From: Ichthyophthirius multifiliis
Taxonomy: Eukaryota; Ciliophora; Oligohymenophorea; Hymenostomatida
Length of the DNA: 64,000 nt
Direction of reading: 5' to 3'
NCBI RefSeq assembly: GCF_000220395.1
Contig: NW_004086129.1
Span: 1-64,000, forward strand
The notes under the pieces were generated by a model, which saw only the letters and a program-made list of their open reading frames with translations, did no database searches and was not told the DNA's origin. How positions within the stretch are numbered: the first letter of the stretch is position 1; every line of letters starts with the position of its first letter. Of this stretch, positions 24,692 to 35,627 are shown in pieces. The position numbers and the translations under genes were made by a program.

Positions 24692-27600
24692 TCATTATTT
24701 ATTTAATAAATATTTTGCAACTATAGCATTTTTTATAATTATATTTGCATTAAATATTTTTAATGTATTTTTTAAGTGATTAATATTTTCATTTACATAT
24801 TTTTTTAAAAATTTCTAGAAAAAATATAATAAAAATGCTAAAAGTAGCAGTTATACTATAATTAATATAAAGAAAAATTCTTCAAGAAATTCAGTTTAAT
24901 TATTCATTTCGATATAGTAATATTCTTCTTCCAAATCATATATAATATTCTAAAGTTAAATTTAACTTATTAAAGAAGTTAAATGATCTTTATATTAATC
25001 AACAAGTAATTTTAAACACTATCCTATTTTTATGTATAAACATATTACAAGTTATAATCTTAATTTATAATATTTTAAATTGTCAAAATAAATCCTCTTT
25101 TTAAAATTCCTCTATTTATTAAATTACATTATTAATAATCAAAATATCTAATTATTATGTTTATTCATAATAATCACAAATATTTTCAAAAAGAATTTTC
25201 TTACAAAAATTTTCATACTTTTATTAATTATATCTTTTTACATTTTAATTCTCAAACAAATAAAATAATTATTATTCTACACTTTTATTTCCATTCTCGA
25301 TAAATTTTTAGTAAAGCCTAATTTAAACAGTGTCTTTAATATCTCTGCCTGAGCTATATAAATATAATAATCCTTAATTAATAGCATATAAGTAAGAAAC
25401 ATATTTTGTACTATGACATATGATTATTCTTTCTGTAATAATTACTTTACATTAATTTTAAAATTAATTGGTTATTTCATAAAATATTTCTGGAATTATA
25501 AACAAAAGCAAAACTATAAAAGCTGATATAAACCAAAAAGAATACATTTTTTTTTTGAAAGATTTACAAATGTGGCTATAGATCTGTTTCTTTTATTTCC
25601 TTGTTTTTATATTATATTAATTGAATTTTTAAATGTATTTTTTTATTTTTTATAGCCAATATTATGATTTTAAAGCCATGAAATCGCTTATTCAATAGTA
25701 TAAATTTATTTAATTAAAATTTCAGGAGAAAAAGTTCCAAAAAATTAAAGAATTCGCTATTTTTGGTTGTGTTTAAAAATACTTAAATAAATAAATTTTA
25801 GCATTATCAAAGAAGAAGCAACAAAAATAATTATTAAATATTCTTTAGAAATATTATTTAAATTTTCTAACTATTAAAGTAAAAAGGCTTGAATTTATAT
25901 TTAAATTTCGTTTAATTAAATATTGATAATTTCTAAATTTTCCCAATAAAAAATTATTTCAGATTGTGTTAAATTTCTATTATTGCTAATTTCTTAAATA
26001 AGTAAATAATATTACAATATCAATTGCAATAAATTTATTTAATAATCCTTTTATTTAATATTAAAGTTATTTTAGTTAAAAAACCATTTGATTTGAATTT
26101 AATTTTAAATGTATATATTAAAAATTTCTTAATTGAATGATTAATTATATATTATTAGTATATCTTCTTAATAATAATTGCTAAATTATTTTAAAAGAAA
26201 ATTAATATTTTCTTATTCTTTTATTATTTATTCTTAACTTTAATTTAAAAAATTTGTACTTAGAACATATTATTTTGAATATAATCCTAAAATATTAGAA
26301 ATGTCTGAAGACATATAAGTAGGCTAATTTAAAATTTTATAATTTTAATTAAAATACGTTAATTTTTAAGAAACATTTTACTAAAATATAAAAGATATGA
26401 TTATAATATATAAAAAATAAAAGTAAAATATTAAATCAAAAATTATTGAAGTTAAATTTTATTTTTATTAATTAATCTAATTTAATAATTATTTTTTTTA
26501 AATATCTTTAAGTCTTTATTAACTTTTATAATTACTTTTATTATTTTTTATTTAGTCTTATTAAATGATTTTAATTTAATTTTCAGTTAAATTGTCAGAA
26601 ATGCTTTCTTCGTTTTAAATAGTTTATATTTAATCAGTCTATAATCTTTAAATTCTAAAACTAGCATTTGAAAATTTATTAAATAATTATTAATTTCTAT
26701 CACTTATAACCTTTGAAGCTTTTAAATTAGTAGTTGATTAAATAGAATTTTGATTTATATATTTAAAAGAACTTACAAAATTATCATTCCAAATATTTTA
26801 TTAATTTTTTTAATTATATATTATATTTTATTCTAATAAACTATCAATTATTTTATTATAAGGACTATTTAAGATATTTGTTTCTTATTTTTGGCTAATT
26901 TATAAATCGAATATTTAAGTTGATATATTATTATTTTAATTTTTTTATACAGCATTTTAATTATTGTTTATTAAATTTTATTCTATTTCTATTTATTTTT
27001 TATCGCTCAAACTGGTTTAATTTTATTCAATTCTTTTTTATTAAAATAAATAAAATGCATATATATTTTTTTTTATACATCATGTTATTAATTGATTATG
27101 ATTATTAATTTAAATTTTATTAAACGAATATTTAAATTAATTCTTTTAATTTATTTAAAGATTTTGTAATTGAAAATTTATTTTTTTCTAAAGAATATTT
27201 ATTAATTTATAAATATTGATATTATTATTATTAATACTTATTTTCTATTATACAAAATTCAAATTCCACATTAAATATGGTTGCATTGTCTTAAATAGCA
27301 TTTTCAATTATGTTAGTAATAAGAAATTACTAATTTATGTATTTTTAACAACTCGTATTTTTTCTAAGTATTATTATGCTGTAAAAAATTCTATTTTTTT
27401 AAATAGTGTTTATTATTGAAATTAAAGGAATTATGTTAAGTATATTTAGTTATTTTAAACTATCTAATTTTTAATAAATATTTATTAAATTTATTATTTA
27501 TTACCATATCCTTTGAATAATTTAAAATAAATTTATTCACTGGTTTCACATATATTACCATCTTAATTAAAAAGTATAAGATTTTTATTATTATTTATTT

Positions 27601-29788
27601 GTTTAATAAGGCAAGATATTCCAAGATCATCATTCATATTTTCTATTTTTAATTTCAGACGTAAAGATATCAAAAATCCGTTTTATTTTAATCCAAGAAC
27701 ATTATTATGATTATCTTTTATTTTTTAATAAATAATTTTTTTAAAAAAATACTTTTAGATAAATATTTGATTGATCCAAATTTTTTAAAGTTTTTAACTG
27801 CTTTTTCATGTGACTAATTTAATACTTTAGGTATCAATGTATTTAAATTTTTTCCAATTATTTATTATTTTTAATAACCTAATATATCAAATATATTTGA
27901 TGAAGATTTAATTATCTATTCACTTTATTATACTAAAGAAATATATACTGCACACACATTTTTAAAAAATACTTCTATATTTTAATGATTTTTTTAATCA
28001 ATTTTTTTTTAATAAAGCAGAATAGCATTTTAAATATTTTAATCCTGAAAATCGATATTAAAATAAAAAATTTTCATTAAATATTAAATTTCACAATTTG
28101 GATTTATTTAAAATAAAAATTATAACTTTTATAATAATTATTGTTATGATTCATATATTTTAAATGCATTTTTTTAAACAATATGTAAATCAATTAAATC
28201 ATTACATAAAAAATCATAAAATTAACCTTTTTTTATTAATAAATCTCTAAATAAATCTTTAAATTATTGCAAGTCTTCTTCAAATTAAATTGGACCTAGA
28301 ATAAATAAATTTTGATTTTAGTAAAATGAATTATTTAAAATTTTATTATATTTTTCTTTTGCTCGTAAAAATAAAAATTCAAAATATGTTTAATCTAACG
28401 ATTTAATTTTTTAATTTTTTGATAAAAGACTAAAATTATATATTTAAATGAAACACTTAGTTTCTGATTAAAAAATATCAATTAAAAAGTTTAGATATGA
28501 AAATACAATTTTCATACTTTTTTTTTTCTATTTTTAGATGTATTATTCAAAAATATCCATAATATAAAAAGTAATGTATTTTTTTCTAAATTTTTCTCCA
28601 AAATGTTCTTTAAAATTAAAAACATCATTTTCCTTAAATTAATTTTTTTAATAAAATTGCCATTAATTTTTATATATAAATAATTACTTTATAAAAATTA
28701 TAACAAAAGCAATTAAAAAACTATTCTTGACATTTCAATTTATGCGAAATAAATATATTTTCAAAAAATATTCCTTGATTTTTATTTATATAATCATCAT
28801 AAAATAAATTTAAATTTTAATTAACTAATCTAACATATATGTCAAATTTTTAATTGCTTAATTTAAATTAATTTTAAATTTTATTAATTGAATATACAAA
28901 ATTAGTTCTATTATGAATAATTTACCCAAAGTGAAAACATAAAGGAATACTATAAATTAATATAAGTTAAATATTTTCACTATCAAAATAATCAGCAATT
29001 ATAAAACTAACTATTGAAATAAAATAAATAAAGCAACATTATATATAAAAAATTGATATTTCTTTACAATAATAGCTATGTTAAGTAAAGTAAATGAATA
29101 GTTTAAAAATACAAAATAAGCAATTAGAAATAGTAACTAAATTTTAATTTGCATAACGATTACTAATTATTAAAAAGCCAAAAAAAGTTGTTTTAATCTG
29201 ATTTAATAATGATTAGTTTTATTATAAGCCATCTTTGTTTTAAAAAGAATAATTAAAATCATAGAAAGATTATAAAAAACAAATAAAAAAAGTAAAAGTA
29301 ATATTTAAAGATATTAATATTACAAGAGTAATTTATTGAATGTCGGTTTAATTTAGTAAATCTAAGCTAATAGAAATAGATTAAAAGAAGAATACATAGT
29401 TATATGCTCTTAATTAAATTTTTAGAAGTAACTAAATGTTCTAATAAAAAATGTTATGCATTTACATTAGATATATAATCAAAATCAAAAAAATTATTAA
29501 AATATTAAATGAAAATGTAATCCAAAATAAAATTTAATAATTAATATTTTAATCAAATAAAAATTATAGTAAGAAGCTTATTCTTATTTTTCTTTTATTA
29601 TTAAATATATAATTTAGAAAGGATTAATTAAAAATATTTTTATAAGAAACAATACATTCTAATTCGCTTTATAAATTCAAAAATATCATTAAAATACCAA
29701 ATAATAAATTCGAACTAATATTATTATATAAATTATGGAAAATATTATTAAGGCATTTAATATATTGTGATTATTTACAAAATTCCAT
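24692..29788 (-). CDS. tmcB-like multi-pass membrane protein with PAS domain
   Basis: Matches the large ciliate family usually annotated tmcB-like. ATG 29788 leads into several hydrophobic helices (SNLLFGILMIFLNLQ, ILIIFLILIIYL, and more). A cytoplasmic segment with HFGEKFRKKY follows. A PAS domain begins near 28000 (VYISLVQQSEQIIKSSSNIF, LGYQKQQIIGKNLNTLIPKV) and continues after an intron (NNVLGLKQNGFLISLRLKL). The distal part has SPEILIKQIYTIEQAISWL, then a Lys-rich loop, a helix (FWFISAFIVLLLFIIPEIFY), an extracellular loop, and a final helix (FFFILIIVQLLLLAFLLYFF) before TGA 24692. Introns placed: 28633-28687 (55 nt), 27715-27752 (38 nt), 25097-25127 (31 nt). Exon sums are not a multiple of three, so at least one more intron lies in about 25900-27500. 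Likely a sensory or scaffold membrane protein; no enzymatic domain seen. Confidence 0.72.
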
Positions 29789-30103
29789 TTTTAAATTAAT
29801 TTATTCCTAAAAAAAATATTATTTATTTATTGATTTCTTGAAATTTTTTTTTTTATTAAATTCATTTAAATATATTAAATAATTTCATAAATTTATTATA
29901 TATAAAATTAAATTAAATTTTAATTATATTTTTTAAAAATATAAATATTTTTTTATAATATGAATTAGATAAATAAAAATTACTATTTTTTTATTTTAAA
30001 AAAATAAAATTGTGTTTTTTTCTTATTTTACTTTTTAATATTTACTTCTATAAAAATATGGCAAATTTTTTATAAATATCTTCTTTTTATTTACAACTTG
30101 AGG

Positions 30104-30137
30104 ACTCTAAATTAATTAATATTTTGAAATTTAGAGT
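30104..30137. repeat. perfect 10-bp hairpin
   Basis: ACTCTAAATT (30104-30113) and AATTTAGAGT (30128-30137) are exact reverse complements separated by 14 bases. It lies in a gene-poor stretch. It is more GC-containing than the surroundings; it could be an RNA stem, a protein-binding palindrome or chance. Confidence 0.35.
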
Positions 30138-30254
30138 TTATATAAAAGTTATACCTAATTCTACAGTTCTACAGAACTCTTCATAACCATAAGGAAAATA
30201 TTTCAAAATTTAAAAAAAATAATAACACATATTAATAACCAAAAGATTACAAGA

Positions 30255-30674
30255 TCATATAAAAATAGTATTTTATTAATCATAAAAAAGTAAACTATCA
30301 AATATATTTTATTTCTTTAATTCCTATAATAATGACTTATCAATGTTATTTTTGTAATTATATATATATAAGTTGATAGTTAGCCTTTATATAATATACA
30401 AACCTATTAATTTTAAAGGTTTATCTGCCTCATATTTTATTTTTTATATTTTTCGAAAGAAAAGCTAATTTTTTTCGATAATTTCTTTAAAAATTAATTA
30501 TAAATCAAAAAAGGTACTTTTTTAATCGACTATACATTTATTAAAATCGCTTATTTCTTTTTAGATTTTGATATTTTTATTTAAATATAATTGATTTTTT
30601 TCTTGATATTACTATATATATATGATATAGAATATTTTTATTTTTTTTCTTAATTTTTAGCAACACCAAAACAT
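30255..30674 (-). CDS. possible small uncharacterised protein
   Basis: An uninterrupted 139-codon frame from ATG 30674 to TGA 30255 (MFWCCQKLRKK...). The middle has a fairly gene-like composition (DFNKCIVDQKSTFFDL, FKEIIEKNQLFFRKI). No family is recognised. With TGA as the only stop in A/T-rich DNA a frame of this length is not rare, so it is a candidate only. Confidence 0.28.
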
Positions 30675-31665
30675 ATAAGCAAATGCCTTTACTGGTTATA
30701 ATAATTTTTTTTTTTTTTTAATTTTAAGCATAAATATATTATAATATTAATAAATTTATATTAATTATATTATAACTTATAAGTTCAATAAAGGGATAAA
30801 AACTTATTAAGAATAGAAAGAAAGTTAAAATATAAACAAAGAGCATTAAAAAATTTTCTATTATGTGCAAAATTATTTGTTTTTGTAAAAAAAAATATTT
30901 TAAAGGGTTTTTCTTATTTTGCTTTTAATTGGAAATTTTCATATGTTAATTCTTTTTAAGTTATTATGCTCACTTTTTTTCCTATATTTAAAGTTCTTTT
31001 TTATTTTATTTTTTTGTTCTTCTTCGAAAAAATTTAAGTTTCTTTTTCTTTTGAATTCATAATTATTATCAGAAACTATATACATCTTATTTATACAAAA
31101 TTACGTTTTTTTTCATCGAGTTTTTGAAAATTTTGGGTGAATTTATATCAGCTGTTAAATATTATGTTTTTATTATTTATTTGTTTTTGGGAAACTATTT
31201 TTTTTTAATAGTTGTATAGTTTAATTATAAATATAATTAAAGAATTAAATATTTTCATATTTTACTTTATAACTATTTCTATCTTATAACATAATATATA
31301 TAAAAAATACTATTTTTTTAATTATTAAATTATAAAATAGTATTCAGTAACTTTAAATTTTTTATAATATAAATATATAATCAGCTTTAGATAAAATACA
31401 TTTTATATTTAAAATACATCATAACATAAAAAGTAATAAATTTGTTAAAAAAACTATTTTTTTTCATATGTACAACAAAAATTAAGCAATTTCTAATTTT
31501 AATAAATAGTAATCATTTCTTTTTTTTAATTTTATTTTATTTAAAAACATATTACCAATATTTTAATTTAGTATTTTTTTTCAATATAATTTACTATTTA
31601 TATTAAAGGTTAAATTTACTAGAAAATCATTTGCTTATTAAAATCCAATAAAATTAAAATTACTA

Positions 31666-32290
31666 TCAAAAGAGTTAGTTAAAGAAAACATTAGATTGGT
31701 CCAAATCGCTATTATATTAAGATTTATAAACTAAAAATGATATAAATATTTCATATTCCACAAATATTATAATGGATTTAATCACTTTAATTAAAAATAT
31801 AATTATGATTCATTGGTTCAGCATTATCCTGAAATCAAAGATTATTTTATTATATTTATTCATCAATATATTATATATATTAATTCTCACTTTTTCTCAA
31901 AAATCATTTTACAAAATTTCTTAAAGAAATAGCTTTTTCAAGTTAATAATTAAAAAAATTGTATTCGAATTCTTTTCCTTTTTTAAAGTAATAAAAATAA
32001 TATTGCAATGCTTTTCTTGATAATTAAATAAGCTTAGCGACTTAATCTAAATTTAATTTAATTTTATTTCAACATTAGTCTATATAAGCTTCTATGTAAA
32101 AACCACTTCATTACATTATTTTTTTAAAGACAAATCCTACTAATATTTATTTAACTCTTTTTTACCTTTTACAAAAACATTTTTTAATCTTTTTATTTAT
32201 CAGTATTTTTCTTTGTTTTCAAAGTTTTATATATTTGAATTTATAAATTAGAATCTTATGTAATTAAGTTGGATATACAATGTTTTTATA
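31666..32290 (-). CDS. multi-exon fragment, unidentified
   Basis: Gene-like minus-strand exons in otherwise A/T-rich DNA. The main exon (about 31913-32188) reads FVKGKKELNKYQQDLSLKKQ... and then FNYQEKHCNIIFITLKKEKN, a mixed alpha/beta-looking composition. An 84-nt intron candidate (31829-31912) joins it to DNAEPMNHNYIFNQSDQIH. The last part and TGA (31666) need a further intron with a less usual GTGG donor. No start codon was identified: upstream of 32188 there is an acceptor-like TTTTTAG-type boundary but no convincing first exon. It may be a real gene with an unplaced 5' end, or the remnant of one. Function unknown. Confidence 0.4.
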
Positions 32291-33110
32291 ATAATATAGA
32301 TAAATATTATTCATTTTTATTTATATTATTTTAATAATTGATCAAATAATTATAAGTTTATTATTTTTGTTAAATCTTTAATTAAAATTATAAAATTAAT
32401 ATAATTAATTATTCGTCATATTTTTTTTAAATAATTCTTTTATATTTATGATTTATTTATTCATTCATTCTTTTAAATAATATTTTTTATATTTTGTTAT
32501 TTTTCTTTTAATTAGTTTAAAGTATAATAATTTAAAATATTAAATTTATTTAATTTTAGTAAATTTTTATATTATAAGTTTTAAATAGCAAGAATTAAAA
32601 AATAGTATTTCTATTTTGAAATTGAGTAATAATCTAAAAAATAACATTATTTATTTATTAAAAATATTATAATGAATAAATAGATAATAATGAAATAATC
32701 ATAAATTAGTTAACAAATCCTTTCAATATTATAAATAAATACAAGAACAAAGTGAATTATATTTTTTTATTTAAAAATTTTTGAAAAAATATTTATTATA
32801 TATTTATTTATTTTTATATTTTTTTATTTTTATATATAATATTTGATTTAATTATATTAATTATTTAATTTATAGACTAATTAAATAATACAGTAATATC
32901 AAATATTACATTTATAAAATTTTTAAGTAAAATTTTTATTTTATTTTTTAATTAAAATTTGATTATATATTAATATAATTAATATAAAAAAATATAATAA
33001 ACATTAAAGATTAAAATTAATTTTAAATTTTTATAATAAATATAAATTATATGAACAAATGAAAATATAAACAAATAAAAACATTTATACAATCGTATAA
33101 TATACAAATA

Positions 33111-33155
<45 letters not shown>

Positions 33156-33272
33156 TAAAAATATTGAAAATTAATTTTATTTTTTTATCATAATAATATA
33201 ATAAATATTATATATATTTATTATTTATTTGGTAAAATTTACAAGCATTAAATATTAAATAAATAAAAAAAA
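32291..33272. other. intergenic, with AT dinucleotide repeat
   Basis: About 1 kb upstream of the phosphodiesterase start, nearly pure A/T, containing the (AT)n tract at 33113-33150. No coding or RNA gene recognised; the phosphodiesterase promoter should lie here. Confidence 0.65.
33113..33150. repeat. (AT)n microsatellite
   Basis: About 19 uninterrupted AT units, 120 bases upstream of the phosphodiesterase start codon. Confidence 0.9.
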
Positions 33273-35182
33273 ATGTCTGAAAATTAATAAAAATTAAACA
33301 ATATTTAATTTTTATAAAAATTAAGTAATGAAGTAATTTTTTTACAATTTATATTTAAATAAAATAAATAAGTTTGAATTTATTGAATATAATTTTCTAA
33401 ATAAAATTGATCAAGAACAATAATAATAATTTTTAGAATATTAAAAAATATTTTTAAAAATATAGTCTGAAAACTAAGTATAATATTTAATAATTTTATT
33501 TAAAAAAATATATATTTTAAAAAAGGAAACAAGTAAAATCATAGAAAGCTGTGGAATATTTTTAAAAACAATAAAAAAATTCAAAAGAAAATTAGATAAC
33601 AACTTAAAATTTAATGAAAGAGATATTGACGCATTTAGAAGAAGATATGAAAATACAACAAAATAGCTAATTCCTTTAATTCATGATATTAAGATTAATG
33701 TAATAGAGAGAATGATAAAATTCGGTAAATTATTTTTTAAAAAGAATAATTTTTTAAAAACCTTATTTTTAGATATCAAATAACTAAAAAATTAAAACTT
33801 CTAAATGCATTTATATACAAACAAAGAATTGTGTGAGCTTAGTTTCAAAATTTTTGATTATGATGCTACTTATTTAGATTATTTATCCTAAGATTAGATG
33901 AAAAAATTAATTAAAACACTTTGTTTAAATTACAATGTTGTTCCATACCATAACTGGACACATGCATTTTCAGTATTCTAGGTATATAAAATAAAATTTA
34001 AAAATTAATTAATTTTAATTTTAAATAGATGTTTTTTTGTTGTTATTAAAATTCAGATAGTTTGAAAAAAAAATGATTCCTTTTGAAGTATTTTGTGCTT
34101 AAATAGCAGCTTTAGGGCATGATTTAAACCATAGTAAATTATTTTTTTTAATAAAAAATTGTATATATTGCTGGATATTTATAAAGTATTTTTAATTTGT
34201 TAAATAAAGAGGGCTTAAATAATTTATATAAAATTAAAAGAAAATCGAATATTTGTATAAATTATGCAGAATAAGGAGTTTTGGAAAATATGCATTGTTC
34301 ATAATTATTTAATATAATATTAAATGATTAAGAGATAAATTTTTTTTAGAAATTTTCAGATTAAGTAAAAATTAAATTAAAGAGATAATATTATTTATAA
34401 AAAAAGTATAAAATTTAACAATTTAAAAGAATTGTAATTACAAGTATACTTGCTACTGATATAGCAAAACATTAAAAATTACATACAAAATTTAAAAAGA
34501 GATCTACATCAACTTTAAAATTATAAAAAATTAAATCTGAATAAGAAAAAAATGCAGCAAGTGATTTAGATAAATATTTAAAATTTAATAATGATAATTT
34601 TGAAGATAGAAGAGTGATAATAACATAAATAAATATTTATTTTTTAAAATTATTCTATATAATTATAATTAGTTTATTAATAATTTTTTTTTTTTTCTTT
34701 AAATTTAAAATAGTTTATATTAAATATAATTACTCACGCCTGTGATATTGGAAATCCTTGTTTATAATTTAATAATTATTTAAATTGGTCATATTTGATT
34801 ACTTAAGAATTTATGGATTAAGTAATTATTTTAAATAAAAACTTATAATAAATATTAATTTTAAATAAAAAATATATTATTTTTCTTAAAAAAGGCTGAT
34901 AAAGAAAAATAAAATAATTTACCTGTAACAACTTTTCTAATTTATAAAGATAAGCTCACATTTTTAAATGGATAATTGTTTTTTGTTAGTAAAAATATTT
35001 TTTTTAATAAATAAAATATATATTTTAATGTATAAAAAAAAGAATCTATAGTTTTGCCTTTATGGGAAGATATAGCAGAACTATTTAAAGAATTAAAAGA
35101 GTACCCTGAATAAATTAAAAATAACTTAATTGAAATAGAATTATAAAGAGATAAAATTTAATAATAAAAATTGAATGCCTGA
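33273..35182 (+). CDS. 3',5'-cyclic nucleotide phosphodiesterase (class I)
   Basis: Hydrolyses cAMP and/or cGMP. ATG 33273 (MSENQQKLNN), TGA 35180, seven introns: 33333-33372, 33478-33525, 33982-34028, 34134-34209, 34614-34713, 34822-34894, 34989-35042 (40-100 nt). Class I PDE metal-site motifs are in order: YHNWTHAFSVFQ, AALGHDLNHKGLNN, VLENMHC, ATDIAKH, ITHACDIGNP, then a C-terminal VLPLWEDIAELF. The protein is about 490 aa, no signal or clear membrane helix, so likely cytosolic. The second acidic residue of the usual HDxDH motif is Asn. At the third intron the frame misses one base: either a base was lost at 33981/33982, or the acceptor is at 34060 at the cost of a shorter loop. It lies 445 bp upstream of a cyclase on the same strand. 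Substrate specificity cannot be read. Confidence 0.92.
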
Positions 35183-35627
35183 ATAAATATATAATTATTT
35201 TCCCTATATATAATTAATTTCCTATATATATAATTATTTTCATATATAATAAAATTATATATAAAATATATAATTATTTATATATTATATAAGTTATATA
35301 AATAGTTTTTTATATATTATGTGTATACTAATTTATTTATTTATTATATATATATTTAAAAAAATATTATTTTTTATAAAAATATTAATAGTAAATAAGA
35401 AATATTATTTTATTAAAAAAATTATATTATATATTTATATATATATAAATATTAATTTTATTTATTTAATTTATAATTCTAACATCAAAATATTATAAAT
35501 TAAAAATAATTAATATATATATATAAAAAATTTATTTGTACAAAAGAATAATATTAAAGTATTATATAAGTAAAAATAAAAATTTAAAAATATAGTTATT
35601 TTTAATATTTAAACTTTAATATTTTAA
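35183..35627. other. short intergenic between PDE and cyclase
   Basis: 445 bases of nearly pure A/T between two plus-strand genes of the same signalling pathway. No element recognised; presumably PDE 3' end and cyclase promoter. Confidence 0.7.

Larger units (their letters stand above)
29789..31665. other. gene-poor region
   Basis: Apart from the candidate small frame at 30255-30674 and the hairpin at 30104-30137, this 1.9 kb is A/T-rich with no recognisable gene. A short segment near 30150-30200 reads FPYGYEEFCRTVE on the minus strand next to possible splice sites, but I could not connect it to other exons. Confidence 0.5.

Noticed and set aside
30140-30205. Minus-strand segment FPYGYEEFCRTVE as an exon of the 30255-30674 frame
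   Set aside because: It could be joined only through weak splice sites and the phases do not agree convincingly.
30060-30250. tRNA or other stable RNA gene near the hairpin
   Set aside because: No cloverleaf, A/B-box or conserved TTCGA loop could be found; only a single stem is present. No tRNA or rRNA gene was recognised elsewhere in the window either.
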